64,000 nucleotides of DNA from JARYMI01 sp037444845 (GCA_037444845.1 JBBILQ010000003.1:1-64000); one strand, 5' to 3'. Shown: positions 50,650-60,044, numbered from the stretch's first letter. The notes: a model not told the origin generated them from the sequence alone. Numbers and translations are program-made.

Positions 50650-51975
50650 ATGCCGACAAGAATCCAGAGCCAGGCCAGGCCGGACACGTTGCTCCTGAAC
50701 ATGGGGCCGTCCCATCCAGCCATGCATGGGACGATCCGGATCATGCTCGAACTGGACGGCGAAAGAATTCTCAACTCTGAAGTTGAGGTCGGGTATCTTC
50801 ACCGCGGTTTCGAAAAAACCTGCGAGCACCGGACGTATTTCACCTTGCTCCCCTACACCGACAGGCTGAACTATGTTTCCCCGCTGATCAATAACCTCGG
50901 CTACGTCATGGCGATGGAGAAACTTCTGAGCCTGGACGTTCCCGAGCGCGCCCAGTATATCCGCGTCATCATGAGCGAACTCTCCCGCGTCTCCGACCAC
51001 CTCACCTGCCTGGCCGCCATGGCCATGGAATGCGGCGCCTTCACGGTCTTTCTTTACAAAATGAAAGCCCGTGAGTTCCTCTGGGATGTGATCGAACAGA
51101 CGACGGGTGCCAGGATGACAACCTCCTATGTCCGCATCGGCGGCGTTCGGGCCGACCTCCATCCAAATTTTGACACTGTCCTGAAGAAAGCCATTGAAGA
51201 GACGCGCCGGGTCTTGAAGGACGTCCACGGCCTCTTAGACAAGAATAAAATCTTCCTCAACCGGACGCGCGATGTCGCGACGATCTCGGCTGAAGAAGCT
51301 GTCGCCTTTGGCTGGACCGGGCCGTGTCTGCGTTCGGCCGGCGTTTATTATGATGTTCGCAAAGCCCATCCCTATCTCGTTTACGACCGGTTGAACTTCG
51401 AGGTGCCGCTTGGTGAAAGAGGCGATAATTTCGACCGCTACATGGTCCGGATGAAAGAGATGGAGCAGAGTCTTCGCATCATCGAGCAGGCTGCCGTCCG
51501 GCTCCCGAGGACTCCGGGAGCCTTCATCGTGGACGGGATAGAGCCGGCCGAAGCCATCAAAGAATCGCGGATAAAACGGGTGCGCCGGCCGATCAAGCTT
51601 TCGCCCAGCCTGGAGGGCTCTGAAAAAAACATATCTTCAGGAATTCTGGCCGAAGAGACCGGTGCTGTTGTCCCACCCAAAGAAGACACCTACACAACCA
51701 TTGAGGGGCTGATCAAACATTTTAAATTTTTCATGCGCGGCCACGGGATCCGGCCCCCCCGAGGTGACGTTTATTTTTCGGTGGAAGGAGGCAACGGCGA
51801 GCTCGGTTACTATATTGTTTCGGACGGCTCTGACAAGCCTTACCGGCTTCACTTGCGAGCGCCGTGTTTCCATATTGTCTCAGCCTTGGAATATCTCATC
51901 AGAGGCCGCTATGTGGCCGACGTCATTCCCACGTTCGGCTCGATGAATATGATCGGAGGAGAACTGGACCGGTGA
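50650..51975 (+). CDS. nuoD: NADH-quinone oxidoreductase subunit D
   Basis: 441 residues, slightly long for the family. The quinone-channel stretch GPSHPAMHG, the GYLHRGFEKTCEHRTY block and the SYVRIGGVR segment are present. The C-terminus reads GSMNMIGGELDR; in most NuoD proteins the Asn is Asp (consensus near GSLDxVxGExDR). There is also extra sequence (about residues 315-345, including the SGILAEETG loop) before the GDVYFSVEGGNGE block. The stop overlaps the nuoE GTG. The altered position is near the quinone site by family knowledge; whether it matters is open. Confidence 0.95.
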   Translation: MPTRIQSQARPDTLLLNMGPSHPAMHGTIRIMLELDGERILNSEVEVGYLHRGFEKTCEHRTYFTLLPYTDRLNYVSPLINNLGYVMAMEKLLSLDVPERAQYIRVIMSELSRVSDHLTCLAAMAMECGAFTVFLYKMKAREFLWDVIEQTTGARMTTSYVRIGGVRADLHPNFDTVLKKAIEETRRVLKDVHGLLDKNKIFLNRTRDVATISAEEAVAFGWTGPCLRSAGVYYDVRKAHPYLVYDRLNFEVPLGERGDNFDRYMVRMKEMEQSLRIIEQAAVRLPRTPGAFIVDGIEPAEAIKESRIKRVRRPIKLSPSLEGSEKNISSGILAEETGAVVPPKEDTYTTIEGLIKHFKFFMRGHGIRPPRGDVYFSVEGGNGELGYYIVSDGSDKPYRLHLRAPCFHIVSALEYLIRGRYVADVIPTFGSMNMIGGELDR

Positions 51976-52445
51976 GTCCCGAATGCTCTGAATTGTTGCG
52001 CCAAAGGATTGATGAGGTCATCGCGCGCTATCCCAGGAAAGAGGCGGCGCTTCTGCCAATCCTCCACTTGGTGCAGAGAGAAACCGGCTCAATCTCGGCG
52101 GAAGAAGAAAAGTTTATCGCCGGCATTCTTGACCTCAAGCCGATAAAAGTCCGGGAAGTGGCGACATTTTACACGATGATCCTGCGTCAACCGCTGGGCA
52201 AGTACCATTTCCAGGTCTGCTCAAACCTGAGCTGCACTCTTTTTGGTGTCGGGACAATCATCGATTACCTGAAAGAGAAGCTGGGCATCGAGATAGGGCA
52301 GACGACGCCGGACAGGAAGTTCAGCCTGTCCATCGTGGAATGTCTGGGCGCCTGTGAGCAAGCGCCCTGCTTGATGGTGAATTTTGACTATCATGGCAAC
52401 CTGGACAGAGAAAAAATTGACAGGATTTTAGCGAGCTTGACATAA
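51972..52445 (+). CDS. nuoE: NADH-quinone oxidoreductase subunit E
   Basis: 157 residues, thioredoxin-like. The [2Fe-2S] (N1a) ligands are CSNLSC and CLGAC. It sits with NuoF on the NADH-binding tip. GTG 51972 overlaps the nuoD stop (GTGA). The open frame upstream to 51864 is within nuoD. Confidence 0.95.
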   Translation: MSPECSELLRQRIDEVIARYPRKEAALLPILHLVQRETGSISAEEEKFIAGILDLKPIKVREVATFYTMILRQPLGKYHFQVCSNLSCTLFGVGTIIDYLKEKLGIEIGQTTPDRKFSLSIVECLGACEQAPCLMVNFDYHGNLDREKIDRILASLT

Positions 52446-52448
52446 GAA

Positions 52449-53696
52449 ATGGAAGAGAAAATCTTAACCAAAGACTTTGGGCTGAAGAATCTTTTTAAGA
52501 TTAAAGTCTATCTCCAGCAGGGCGGGTACAAAGCCGTCGAAAAAGCTCTCCAACAGATGAAGCCCGCAGAGATTTTGGACGAAGTCAAGAAAGCCAACCT
52601 CAGGGGAAGGGGAGGAGCCGGGTTCCCGGCTGGCGTCAAGTGGGGGTTTGTTCCCCAGAAGACCGATCAGCCGAAATACCTGTGCGTCAATGCTGATGAG
52701 GGCGAGCCCGGAACCTTCAAAGACCGCTATATCATGAGCCACAATCCCCACCTTCTCCTCGAAGGCATCATCATCGCTTCCTTCGGGGTGGGGATTCACT
52801 CTGCTTTCATCTATATCCGCGGCGAGTACGAAGCCGTCGCTGAACGGCTGGAAGAGGCAATCGCTGAGGCCAAGGCCAAAGGTTTTCTCGGGAAGAATAT
52901 CCTGGGGAGCGGGTTTGACCTGGAAGTGGTTGTCCATCGAGGGGCAGGCGCCTATATCTGCGGCGAAGAAACCGCACTCCTCGAATCCCTGGAAGGAAAG
53001 AGGGGGCATCCAAGGCTGAAACCGCCTTTTCCCGCCTCGATCGGCCTTTTTCAATACCCGACAGTGATCAACAACGTTGAGACCCTGGCCAACGTTCCCG
53101 CCATCATCCTCAAGGGTGCGGATTGGTTCGTGAAGAAGGGCCTGCCCAAAGACGGAGGGACACGGATATTCGGCGTCAGCGGGATGGTCAAAAACCCGGG
53201 CATCTACGAGCTGCCGATCGGCACGAACCTAAGAAAAATCATCTTTGAAGCAGCGGGAGGGATGAAGGACGGCAAGACTCTCAAGGCCGTCATTCCAGGC
53301 GGGATGTCAGCTCCCATCCTCAAGGCTGATGAGATTGACCTGGCCATGGACTTTGATTCATTGGCGGACGCGGGCTCGATGTTAGGCTCGGCGGCTGTTA
53401 TCGTCATAGACCAGGAAACGCCGATTCTGGAAGTCCTGAGGGCCATGACCAAGTTTTATTCTCACGAATCCTGCGGCCAGTGCACGCCCTGCCGGGTCGG
53501 GACTTCCTGGATCAATAAAATCGTCAGGCGGATCGCGGGCGGCCAGGGAGAAAAGGATGATGTCGATGCCATCATCCGCCTCGCTGAAAACGTCAAGGGA
53601 AAAACGCTCTGTCCGCTCGGCGATGCAGCGGCGCTGCCCATTCTTTCCATCTGCCGGAAATTCAGGCAAGAGCTGGAGGGACATCTTTCCCGTTAA
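52449..53696 (+). CDS. nuoF: NADH-quinone oxidoreductase subunit F
   Basis: 415 residues. The FMN/NADH motif GRGGAGFPAGVKWG and the GAGAYICGEETALLES loop are intact, and the N3 [4Fe-4S] cluster ligands are in SCGQCTPC with a later Cys in TLCPLGDAA. It accepts a hydride from NADH. It lies three bp after nuoE. Confidence 0.96.
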   Translation: MEEKILTKDFGLKNLFKIKVYLQQGGYKAVEKALQQMKPAEILDEVKKANLRGRGGAGFPAGVKWGFVPQKTDQPKYLCVNADEGEPGTFKDRYIMSHNPHLLLEGIIIASFGVGIHSAFIYIRGEYEAVAERLEEAIAEAKAKGFLGKNILGSGFDLEVVVHRGAGAYICGEETALLESLEGKRGHPRLKPPFPASIGLFQYPTVINNVETLANVPAIILKGADWFVKKGLPKDGGTRIFGVSGMVKNPGIYELPIGTNLRKIIFEAAGGMKDGKTLKAVIPGGMSAPILKADEIDLAMDFDSLADAGSMLGSAAVIVIDQETPILEVLRAMTKFYSHESCGQCTPCRVGTSWINKIVRRIAGGQGEKDDVDAIIRLAENVKGKTLCPLGDAAALPILSICRKFRQELEGHLSR

Positions 53697-53715
53697 GGGG
53701 GAGAAACAGAGGACG

Positions 53716-55260
53716 ATGGCTAAAATACTCATCGACGATAAAGAGCTTGAAGTGAGCGAAGGCTTGACGATCCTCCGCGCTGCCGAAAGCGCCGGCATCC
53801 CCATCCCTCATTTCTGCTACCACCCTGCCTTTGCTCCCGAGGGAAGCTGCCGGATGTGTCTCGTTGAGATTAGCGGCCTGCCCAAGCTCGAGTTGGCCTG
53901 TTCGACTGTCGTTAGAGAAGGGATGAAGATTCTCACGGCGAGCGAAAAAGTCATCGAAGCCCGGAAGGCCGTCCTTGAGTTCTTGCTGGCCGAACATCCG
54001 CTCGACTGCCCCATCTGTGACAAGGCGGGCGAATGCAAGCTCCAGGATTACTTCGAGGAACACGGCTTTTTCGCGAGCCGATTCAAAGAAGTCAAGGAGA
54101 AAAGGGAAAAGAAAGTCCAGATCAGCCAGAATCTCATCCTCGACCGGGAGCGCTGCATCCTCTGCACGCGCTGCGTCCGATTCCTGATTGAGGTCACAAA
54201 AACTCAGGATGCCGGTGTCCTCAACCGGGGTATTCATTCCGAAATCGCCATCTACGAGTCTGACTTCATCGACAATCATTACGCTGGAAACCTGGCCGAG
54301 CTCTGTCCCGTCGGAGCCATCACCGACACGGACTTCCGATTTAAAACACGAGCCTGGTTTCTGGTCAAAAAGGAATCAATCTGCCCGCTGTGCAGCAGGG
54401 GCTGCAACATCTTTGTTGATTCACACCCCGGGTTTGCCCGGACCCCCCTGGCTCAGAGGGTTTACCGCATCCGGGCCCGTGAAAATCCGGACGTCAATTC
54501 TTTTTGGATCTGCGATTTTGGCCGCTATCATTATTCTTATATCGATCAAGGAAGGCAGGACAAGATAGTCCTGAAGAAAGAGGCAAAGGACACAGAACTG
54601 AGCTGGGAGAAGGCCCTCCTTATCCTGGCCGAAAAGGTTAAAAGTTTCGTGTTCCTCAAAAAGAAGTCCCGGATTGGCCTGATCCTGAACACCTGGTTGA
54701 CGAATGAAGAACTTTTTCTTGCGGATAAGATTTTTAAGCAGGGACTGAGCCTGGAAAATATCTATGTCGTTGACCCTCCCGCTGAAAAGAAAGACGATTT
54801 TCTGCTCACCGAAGAACGAACACCCAACAGCCGCGGTCTCAAAGAGATCGGCTTGCCCCGCCTGACTCCAGACCTCGGGAAACTGGCTGTGCAAACCGAT
54901 TTGTTGCTTATTTTCGGGACTTTTCTTGTCCATAGGTTCAGCCCGGCGGACCTAAGAAGCGCTCTTGGCAAAATCGGCACGAAATTTCTTTTCGCGGCGC
55001 ACAAGAGCGCCCTTGATTCCCTTGTCGATGTCGTTATCCCGACTCAGTTGATCGCCGAAAAAGGCGGCAGTTTGACCAACGTCAGCGGGAAAGTTCAGCC
55101 TTTCTTGCCAGCCCTCGATGACTCTTCCGGACTGCCCGAGTGGAAACTGCTGCTTGACCTGGCAAAAGAGCTGAAGATTAATCATAAATCCTTCTGGCAG
55201 CTCGGCTCTCCTCAGTCGATTCTCGAGGAGATGGGCCGGGAAATTCCCTTTTTTAAGTAG
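53716..55260 (+). CDS. nuoG: NADH-quinone oxidoreductase subunit G, short form
   Basis: 514 residues against 780-900 in well-known NuoG proteins. The N-terminal [2Fe-2S] motif (FCYHPAFAPEGSCRMC) and the His-ligated N5 motif (HPLDCPICDKAGEC) are present, followed by the N4 ligands (RCILCTRC with LCPVGA). An N7-type motif CPLCSRGC with a later WICDFGR Cys is also there. The molybdopterin-oxidoreductase-like domain after about residue 220 is much reduced. ATG 53716 follows GAGG; the open frame from 53557 runs inside nuoF. Short NuoG forms occur in other bacteria. Confidence 0.93.
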   Translation: MAKILIDDKELEVSEGLTILRAAESAGIPIPHFCYHPAFAPEGSCRMCLVEISGLPKLELACSTVVREGMKILTASEKVIEARKAVLEFLLAEHPLDCPICDKAGECKLQDYFEEHGFFASRFKEVKEKREKKVQISQNLILDRERCILCTRCVRFLIEVTKTQDAGVLNRGIHSEIAIYESDFIDNHYAGNLAELCPVGAITDTDFRFKTRAWFLVKKESICPLCSRGCNIFVDSHPGFARTPLAQRVYRIRARENPDVNSFWICDFGRYHYSYIDQGRQDKIVLKKEAKDTELSWEKALLILAEKVKSFVFLKKKSRIGLILNTWLTNEELFLADKIFKQGLSLENIYVVDPPAEKKDDFLLTEERTPNSRGLKEIGLPRLTPDLGKLAVQTDLLLIFGTFLVHRFSPADLRSALGKIGTKFLFAAHKSALDSLVDVVIPTQLIAEKGGSLTNVSGKVQPFLPALDDSSGLPEWKLLLDLAKELKINHKSFWQLGSPQSILEEMGREIPFFK

Positions 55261-55266
55261 AAGACG

Positions 55267-56343
55267 ATGGATGTCCTGATCATCATCATTAAAATTGTCT
55301 GCGCTCTGGCCTGGTTTCTTACTCTCACCCTTTATCTCACGTGGCTGGAAAGAAAAGAAAGCGCCGTTATCCAAGACCGGATTGGCGCCAACCGGGCTAA
55401 TATTTTCGGGCTTCGGCTGATCGGGTTGTTCCAGCCTTTTGCCGATGCCATCAAGATGATCTTCAAGGAAGACTTCGTGCCGCCCTTTGCCAGCAAGTTT
55501 CTCCACACGTTGGCCCCTTTCCTCTCCTTCTTCTTTGTGGCCATCACGATCGCTGCTATCCCATTCGGCGACAGGCTCGAAATCGGCGGGCGGCACATCA
55601 ACCTCCAGATCCTTGACTTGAACGCCGGACTGCTCTTCATCCTGGCCATGCTCTCGCTGGGAATCTACGGGATTATCATCAGCGGCTGGGCTTCGAGGAA
55701 TCGGTTCACCCTCCTCGGCTCGATGAGAGGAGCCGCGCAGCTCATTTCCTACGAAGTCGCTCTCGGGCTTTCTTTGATCGGCGTGATCATGGTCTATCCT
55801 TCGCTCCGCCTCCAGAGCATCGTCGCTTTTCAGGGGGAGTACCTGTTCGGCTGGATTCCCAAGTGGGGCGTTTTGCTCCAGCCTTTCGGATTCCTTGTTT
55901 TCTTCTTCGCCGCCCTGGCTGAGACAAAACGGGTCCCGTTCGACCTGCCTGAAGGCGAATCGGAAATCATCGGCTTTTTCGCCGAGTACGGTGGCCTGAA
56001 GTGGGGCCTTTTCATGATGACAGATTTCATGGAGATTATCGTCGTCTCCTGTTTGGTGACGACTCTCTTTTTCGGCGGCTGGCAGGTGCCCTGGATGTCG
56101 GCCGACGGCTTTCATTTCCCTTGGGGAGGAACATGGCTGTTGCCGCACGGAGTCGTCGTCTTGCTTCAGCTTCTGGCCTTTAACCTGAAAGTCTTTTTCT
56201 TCTGCTGGCTGCAGATTCTCATCCGCTGGACATACCCCCGCTTCCGGTATGACCAGCTGATGGACCTGGGATGGAAAGTCCTCATCCCTCTCAGCCTCAT
56301 CAACATTATCGGAACCGGGATCGTGATGGGGATTCTCAAATGA
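55267..56343 (+). CDS. nuoH: NADH-quinone oxidoreductase subunit H
   Basis: 358 residues with about eight membrane helices. The conserved blocks LERKESAVIQDRIGANRA, FADAIKM, AETKRVPFDLPEGESEIIGFF and YGGLKWG are present, carrying the acidic residues of the quinone-proton path. The usual DRIGPNR appears here as DRIGANR. NuoH joins the peripheral arm to the membrane arm. Its stop overlaps the nuoI ATG. Confidence 0.95.
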   Translation: MDVLIIIIKIVCALAWFLTLTLYLTWLERKESAVIQDRIGANRANIFGLRLIGLFQPFADAIKMIFKEDFVPPFASKFLHTLAPFLSFFFVAITIAAIPFGDRLEIGGRHINLQILDLNAGLLFILAMLSLGIYGIIISGWASRNRFTLLGSMRGAAQLISYEVALGLSLIGVIMVYPSLRLQSIVAFQGEYLFGWIPKWGVLLQPFGFLVFFFAALAETKRVPFDLPEGESEIIGFFAEYGGLKWGLFMMTDFMEIIVVSCLVTTLFFGGWQVPWMSADGFHFPWGGTWLLPHGVVVLLQLLAFNLKVFFFCWLQILIRWTYPRFRYDQLMDLGWKVLIPLSLINIIGTGIVMGILK

Positions 56344-56813
56344 TCAAGGCGCTTGAGTATTTCATCGAGATCATCAAGGGGGGCCTCATCACCTGTCGGC
56401 ATTTCATCGTCAACATGGTCTTCCACACCCTCAAGGTCCTTGGCCTCAAGACCAGGCGCAAGGGGGCAGTGACTATTCAGTACCCGGAAGAAAAAAAAGA
56501 GATCGCTCCGCGCCACCGGAGCCTCCACCGGCTGATGCGCCGTGAAGACGGAAAACCTCGCTGCGTTTCCTGCATGCTCTGTGTCACCGTCTGCCCCTCT
56601 GAATGTATCGCCGTGGAAGCCACAGAGGACGCGGACCCCGAAATCCAGAAGGTTCCGGCCAAATTCATCATCGACATGAGCCGTTGCTGCTTCTGCGGGT
56701 TCTGTGTCGAGGCCTGTCCCGAAGACGCCATCCGCATGGACACGGCCAAGATCGAGATAGCAGATTGCACGCGAGAACACCTGATCTACGATCTCGATAA
56801 GCTCCTCGGATGA
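56340..56813 (+). CDS. nuoI: NADH-quinone oxidoreductase subunit I
   Basis: 157 residues with two [4Fe-4S] ferredoxin motifs, CVSCMLCVTVCPSEC and CCFCGFCVEACPEDA, the N6a/N6b pair that feeds N2. ATG 56340 overlaps the nuoH stop, and the stop overlaps the next gene's ATG (ATGA). After it the usual nuoJKLMN is missing from this locus. Confidence 0.95.
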   Translation: MIKALEYFIEIIKGGLITCRHFIVNMVFHTLKVLGLKTRRKGAVTIQYPEEKKEIAPRHRSLHRLMRREDGKPRCVSCMLCVTVCPSECIAVEATEDADPEIQKVPAKFIIDMSRCCFCGFCVEACPEDAIRMDTAKIEIADCTREHLIYDLDKLLG

Positions 56814-57664
56814 CGGTCGATAAGCTCGCGTTAGGGGATTTCGAAATTGTCGGTCTCAGGGACGGATTTTTCTATCTCGACGGGGGCGCGATGTTCGGTA
56901 TCGTCCCCAAAGTTTTATGGGAGAAGAAGTGTCCAGCCGACGCGAAAAACAGGATCAAGCTGGCTCTCAACTCTCTCTTGGTTAGGACGCCGGAAGCCGT
57001 CATCCTGGTGGAGACAGGCATCGGTTCAAAATTCGGCCAGAAATTCCAGGATATCTATGGGGTGGAAAGGAAGGCCGGGCTTCTAACAGCTCTTTCGCGG
57101 TTGGGCCTCAGGCCTGATGACGTTGACGTCGTCATCAACACCCACCTTCATTTTGACCACTGCGGCGGAAACACATCTCACGATAAAGAGGGGAGGATAG
57201 TCCCGGCATTTCCTCGGGCAAGGCATATCATCCAAGAAGGGGAGTGGGAATCGGCCCTCCATCCAAATGAGAGAGAAAAGTCAAGCTACCTCGCAGAGAA
57301 CTTTCTTCCGCTTGAGAATCACGGGCTTCTCGAGCTCGTCAAAGGGGATCAGTTGGTTGTGCGAGGGGTTGAGGTTGTGCTGACGCCGGGACATACGTCA
57401 AACCATCAGGGTGTGAAAGTCCGGTCAAGAGACCAGACACTTTTTTGTCTTGGGGATCTGGTCCCAACCTCGGCTCACGTCGGGCTGCCTTATATCATGA
57501 GTTACGACCTTTATCCCCTCGTCACGATCGAAACACGGAAAAGATATTATGAGCAGGCGCTGGCTGAGAACTGGATTCTTGCCTTCGTTCATGATCCAGT
57601 CCACTATTTTGGCCGAATCAGGAAGGCAAAAGGCAAGCACGAGTTTGTTCAGGTTGGAACCTGA
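56810..57664 (+). CDS. Metallo-beta-lactamase-fold hydrolase coupled to nuoI
   Basis: 284 residues. The metal motif is THLHFDHCGG (His112, His114, Asp116, His117), with later metal ligands in LTPGHTSNHQG and CLGDLVP. This is a lactonase/glyoxalase-II-like subgroup without a clear substrate. Its ATG overlaps the nuoI stop, so it is translated with complex I although it is not a complex I subunit. The last gene of the operon; promoter-proximal malic enzyme follows. Confidence 0.85.
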   Translation: MTVDKLALGDFEIVGLRDGFFYLDGGAMFGIVPKVLWEKKCPADAKNRIKLALNSLLVRTPEAVILVETGIGSKFGQKFQDIYGVERKAGLLTALSRLGLRPDDVDVVINTHLHFDHCGGNTSHDKEGRIVPAFPRARHIIQEGEWESALHPNEREKSSYLAENFLPLENHGLLELVKGDQLVVRGVEVVLTPGHTSNHQGVKVRSRDQTLFCLGDLVPTSAHVGLPYIMSYDLYPLVTIETRKRYYEQALAENWILAFVHDPVHYFGRIRKAKGKHEFVQVGT

Positions 57665-57691
57665 GACTTCCAACAGCGCTCCGCATCTTGT

Positions 57692-57719
57692 TTGACTTTA
57701 AAGGCTGAGGGGTTATAAT
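57692..57719 (+). promoter_or_regulatory. Promoter for malic enzyme
   Basis: TTGACT (57692-57697), a 16-bp spacer and a perfect TATAAT (57714-57719), 30 bp before the ATG; AAGGAGG lies between. Confidence 0.65.
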
Positions 57720-57748
57720 GCTTCTTTATATCAAGGAGGTTATCATCA

Positions 57749-59101
57749 ATGAAAAGAGAAGTGACGATTGAGGAATTGTTGGCTAAGGCTGATAAGCCCT
57801 CAAAAGAAGCCATCCGCCTTCATGCTTACTACAGAGGGAAAATAGGCGTCACCCTGAAGTGTCGCATCCGGAGTTTTGATGATTTTGCCGTCTGGTACAC
57901 GCCCGGCGTGGCCGCTGTCTGCAAGGAGATTCACCAGGACCGCGATAAAGCTTATGATTACACCAACAAATGGAATTTCGTAGCGGTCATTTCAGATGGG
58001 TCGCGCGTCCTCGGGCTGGGCGATATCGGTCCGGAGGCAGGCCTTCCTGTCATGGAAGGCAAGGGGCTTCTGTACAAGTATCTGGGCGGAGTGGACGCCT
58101 TCCCGATTTGCCTAAACGAGAAAGACCCTGACAAGTTTATTGCCATTGTCAAGGCTCTCCAGCCCACCTTCGGCGGCGTGAACCTTGAAGACATCTCTCA
58201 TCCAAAGTGTTTTAAAATTTTAGATACCCTGCGTCAGGAATGTGAAATTCCAGTCTGGCATGATGACCAACAGGGGACTGCCTGTGTTACTGTGGCGGGG
58301 CTGCTCAACGCGCTCAAGATCGTCGGCAAAAAGATCAACGAGGTGAGGGTAACCATGGTCGGTTCCGGTGCTTCAGGCGTGGCGATCGTCCGGCTGCTCA
58401 TAGCTGCTGGTGTCACGCCCGGCAACATCCTTGCTGTCGACTCCAAGGGAATCCTTCACCGTGATCGAAGCGACCGGGACATCCTCCAGACAAAATTCAA
58501 GGAAAAATGGGACATCTGCCTGAAGACCAACGAGAAGCAAATCAAAGGGGATATTCCCGATGCCATCAGGGGAGCGGAAGTGCTGATCTCAGCCTCAACG
58601 CCCGGTCCGGGCACTATCCGGAAAGACTGGGTCAAGACAATGGCTAAGGATGCCATCGTCTTTGCCGAAGCCAATCCGGTTCCCGAGATATGGCCCTGGG
58701 AGGCAAAGGAGGCAGGAGCAAGAATAGTTGCCACAGGCCGGTCGGATTTCCCCAACCAGATCAACAATTCATTAGGGTTCCCCGGAATTTTCAGGGGAGC
58801 TCTGGATATCCGTGCTAAAACAATCACAGACGAGATGTGTATTGCAGCAGCCAACGAGCTTGCCAGGGTTGCTGAAGACAACGGTCTGAGTGAGGAATAC
58901 ATCATTCCTAACATGGACCAGTGGGAGGTCTTCCCTCGAGAGGCTGTTGCTGTCGGCAGCAAAGGGATCGAACAGGGCGTGGCCCGCAAAACAGCCCCTC
59001 CTGAAGAAAGGTTCAAGATTGCTGAGGAAGTCATCAAACAGGCAAGGAGTCAAGTCAAAACACTGATGAAAGAGAAATTCATCATCGACCCTGACGAATA
59101 A
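57749..59101 (+). CDS. NAD(P)-dependent malic enzyme
   Basis: 450 residues, the short bacterial type without a phosphotransacetylase domain. The motifs are VWYTPGVAAVC, GLGDIGPEAGLPVMEGK, LEDISHPKCF and HDDQQGTA, with the nucleotide-binding GSGASGVAIVRLL. It decarboxylates malate to pyruvate with NAD(P). Residues after about 395 carry the usual C-terminal helix. Cofactor choice cannot be settled by eye. AAGGAGG precedes the ATG. Confidence 0.94.
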   Translation: MKREVTIEELLAKADKPSKEAIRLHAYYRGKIGVTLKCRIRSFDDFAVWYTPGVAAVCKEIHQDRDKAYDYTNKWNFVAVISDGSRVLGLGDIGPEAGLPVMEGKGLLYKYLGGVDAFPICLNEKDPDKFIAIVKALQPTFGGVNLEDISHPKCFKILDTLRQECEIPVWHDDQQGTACVTVAGLLNALKIVGKKINEVRVTMVGSGASGVAIVRLLIAAGVTPGNILAVDSKGILHRDRSDRDILQTKFKEKWDICLKTNEKQIKGDIPDAIRGAEVLISASTPGPGTIRKDWVKTMAKDAIVFAEANPVPEIWPWEAKEAGARIVATGRSDFPNQINNSLGFPGIFRGALDIRAKTITDEMCIAAANELARVAEDNGLSEEYIIPNMDQWEVFPREAVAVGSKGIEQGVARKTAPPEERFKIAEEVIKQARSQVKTLMKEKFIIDPDE

Positions 59102-59447
59102 ATAGCGTTCCTAAAAGTTGCCCTGATCAGGCGAATCAACGGTTTATTGACTTTTTGCAGTTGCCGTGGTATAAAATTGCCAGATAAGGTAAGACAACCT
59201 TAGGAGAAGGAGAGGTTCAGGGTTCACGCCAATGAGATCCTCAGATTCAGTCCAGTACATGGACGACACAGTCCCGCCTTAATTTAGCTCGCTGGACTTC
59301 CTAAAACAGATCCAGAAAGGACTCATTCCGAAGACGAGAGTGTTTGTTTGCGGGAAAAGGAGGTGAGAAGAGGGAAAGACGATTATATTGAAAAGGCTAA
59401 ACCCAAGGCATGCTTCTAAAGAAATGTCGAGAGAGGAGGTTAGAAAA
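59102..59447. other. Intergenic region of 346 bp before the lipoprotein gene
   Basis: It holds a good plus-strand promoter (59147-59175) and then about 265 bp of leader. A 16-codon frame (59231-59281) has no ribosome site and is not called. A 10-bp palindrome CCTGATCAGG lies near 59122. No tRNA-like fold was recognised; a long 5' leader is the best reading. Confidence 0.5.
59147..59175 (+). promoter_or_regulatory. Promoter of the lipoprotein/L,D-transpeptidase cluster
   Basis: TTGACT (59147-59152), a 17-bp spacer and TATAAA (59170-59175). The start near 59182 gives a leader of about 265 nt. Confidence 0.6.
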
Positions 59448-60044
59448 ATGAAAAATCTTGTGAGAATCTTTGTTCTTGGTTTTTTTGCTGTTTCACTTTT
59501 CACGAGCTGCGCCAGGCAACCAAGCCAGGAGATGAGTGACACGAGGGCTGCTGTCGATGCCGCGATCAAAGAAGGAGCCGATGTCTACGCTGCCGATGAG
59601 CTAAAGAAGCTGAACGACGACTTGACCGCTGCTCTTGATGAAATCGCTACCCAGGACAAAAAGTTCTTCAAGAAATTCGGGACAGCCAAGGAAATGCTGG
59701 CCAAGGTGAAGGCGGACGCTGAGGTCTTGAAAGCCGCCATTCCGGCCAAGAAAGAAGCAGCCAAAAACGCCGCTTTGACCGCCCAGCAAGAAGCCAGGGC
59801 TGCTCTTGATGAGGCCAAAGCGCTCTTAGAGAAGGCTCCCAAAGGAAAAGGGACAAGAGCTGACATCGAGGCGTTCACGGCCGACCTGAAAGGGCTGGAG
59901 GATTCTTTCCCCGAGGTCCAGGCTGCCATCGACAGAGAGGACTATTTTGGGGCCTCGAACACCGCGGCCATGATAAAAGAGAAAGCGGCTGGCGTCTCCG
60001 AGCAGGTCAAGCAGGCGATCGAAAAGGTGAAGGGCAAGAGATAA
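59448..60044 (+). CDS. Coiled-coil lipoprotein
   Basis: 198 residues. A signal ends in a lipobox-like FTSC, so lipidation at Cys21 is expected. The remainder is an Ala/Lys/Glu-rich helix with heptad character (for example KNAALTAQQEARAALDEAKALLE), probably spanning the periplasm. It resembles DUF4398-like lipoproteins. ATG 59448 follows GAGGAGG; a longer frame from 59388 is less likely. It leads a cluster with L,D-transpeptidases and may tether to peptidoglycan. Confidence 0.75.
   Translation: MKNLVRIFVLGFFAVSLFTSCARQPSQEMSDTRAAVDAAIKEGADVYAADELKKLNDDLTAALDEIATQDKKFFKKFGTAKEMLAKVKADAEVLKAAIPAKKEAAKNAALTAQQEARAALDEAKALLEKAPKGKGTRADIEAFTADLKGLEDSFPEVQAAIDREDYFGASNTAAMIKEKAAGVSEQVKQAIEKVKGKR

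Noticed and set aside
54952..56148. 398-codon minus-strand frame
   Set aside because: Entirely antisense to nuoH and the end of nuoG; composition is that of a shadow frame and it has no family signature.
59231..59281. 16-codon frame in the leader of the lipoprotein gene
   Set aside because: No ribosome site and no codon bias; cannot be distinguished from chance.
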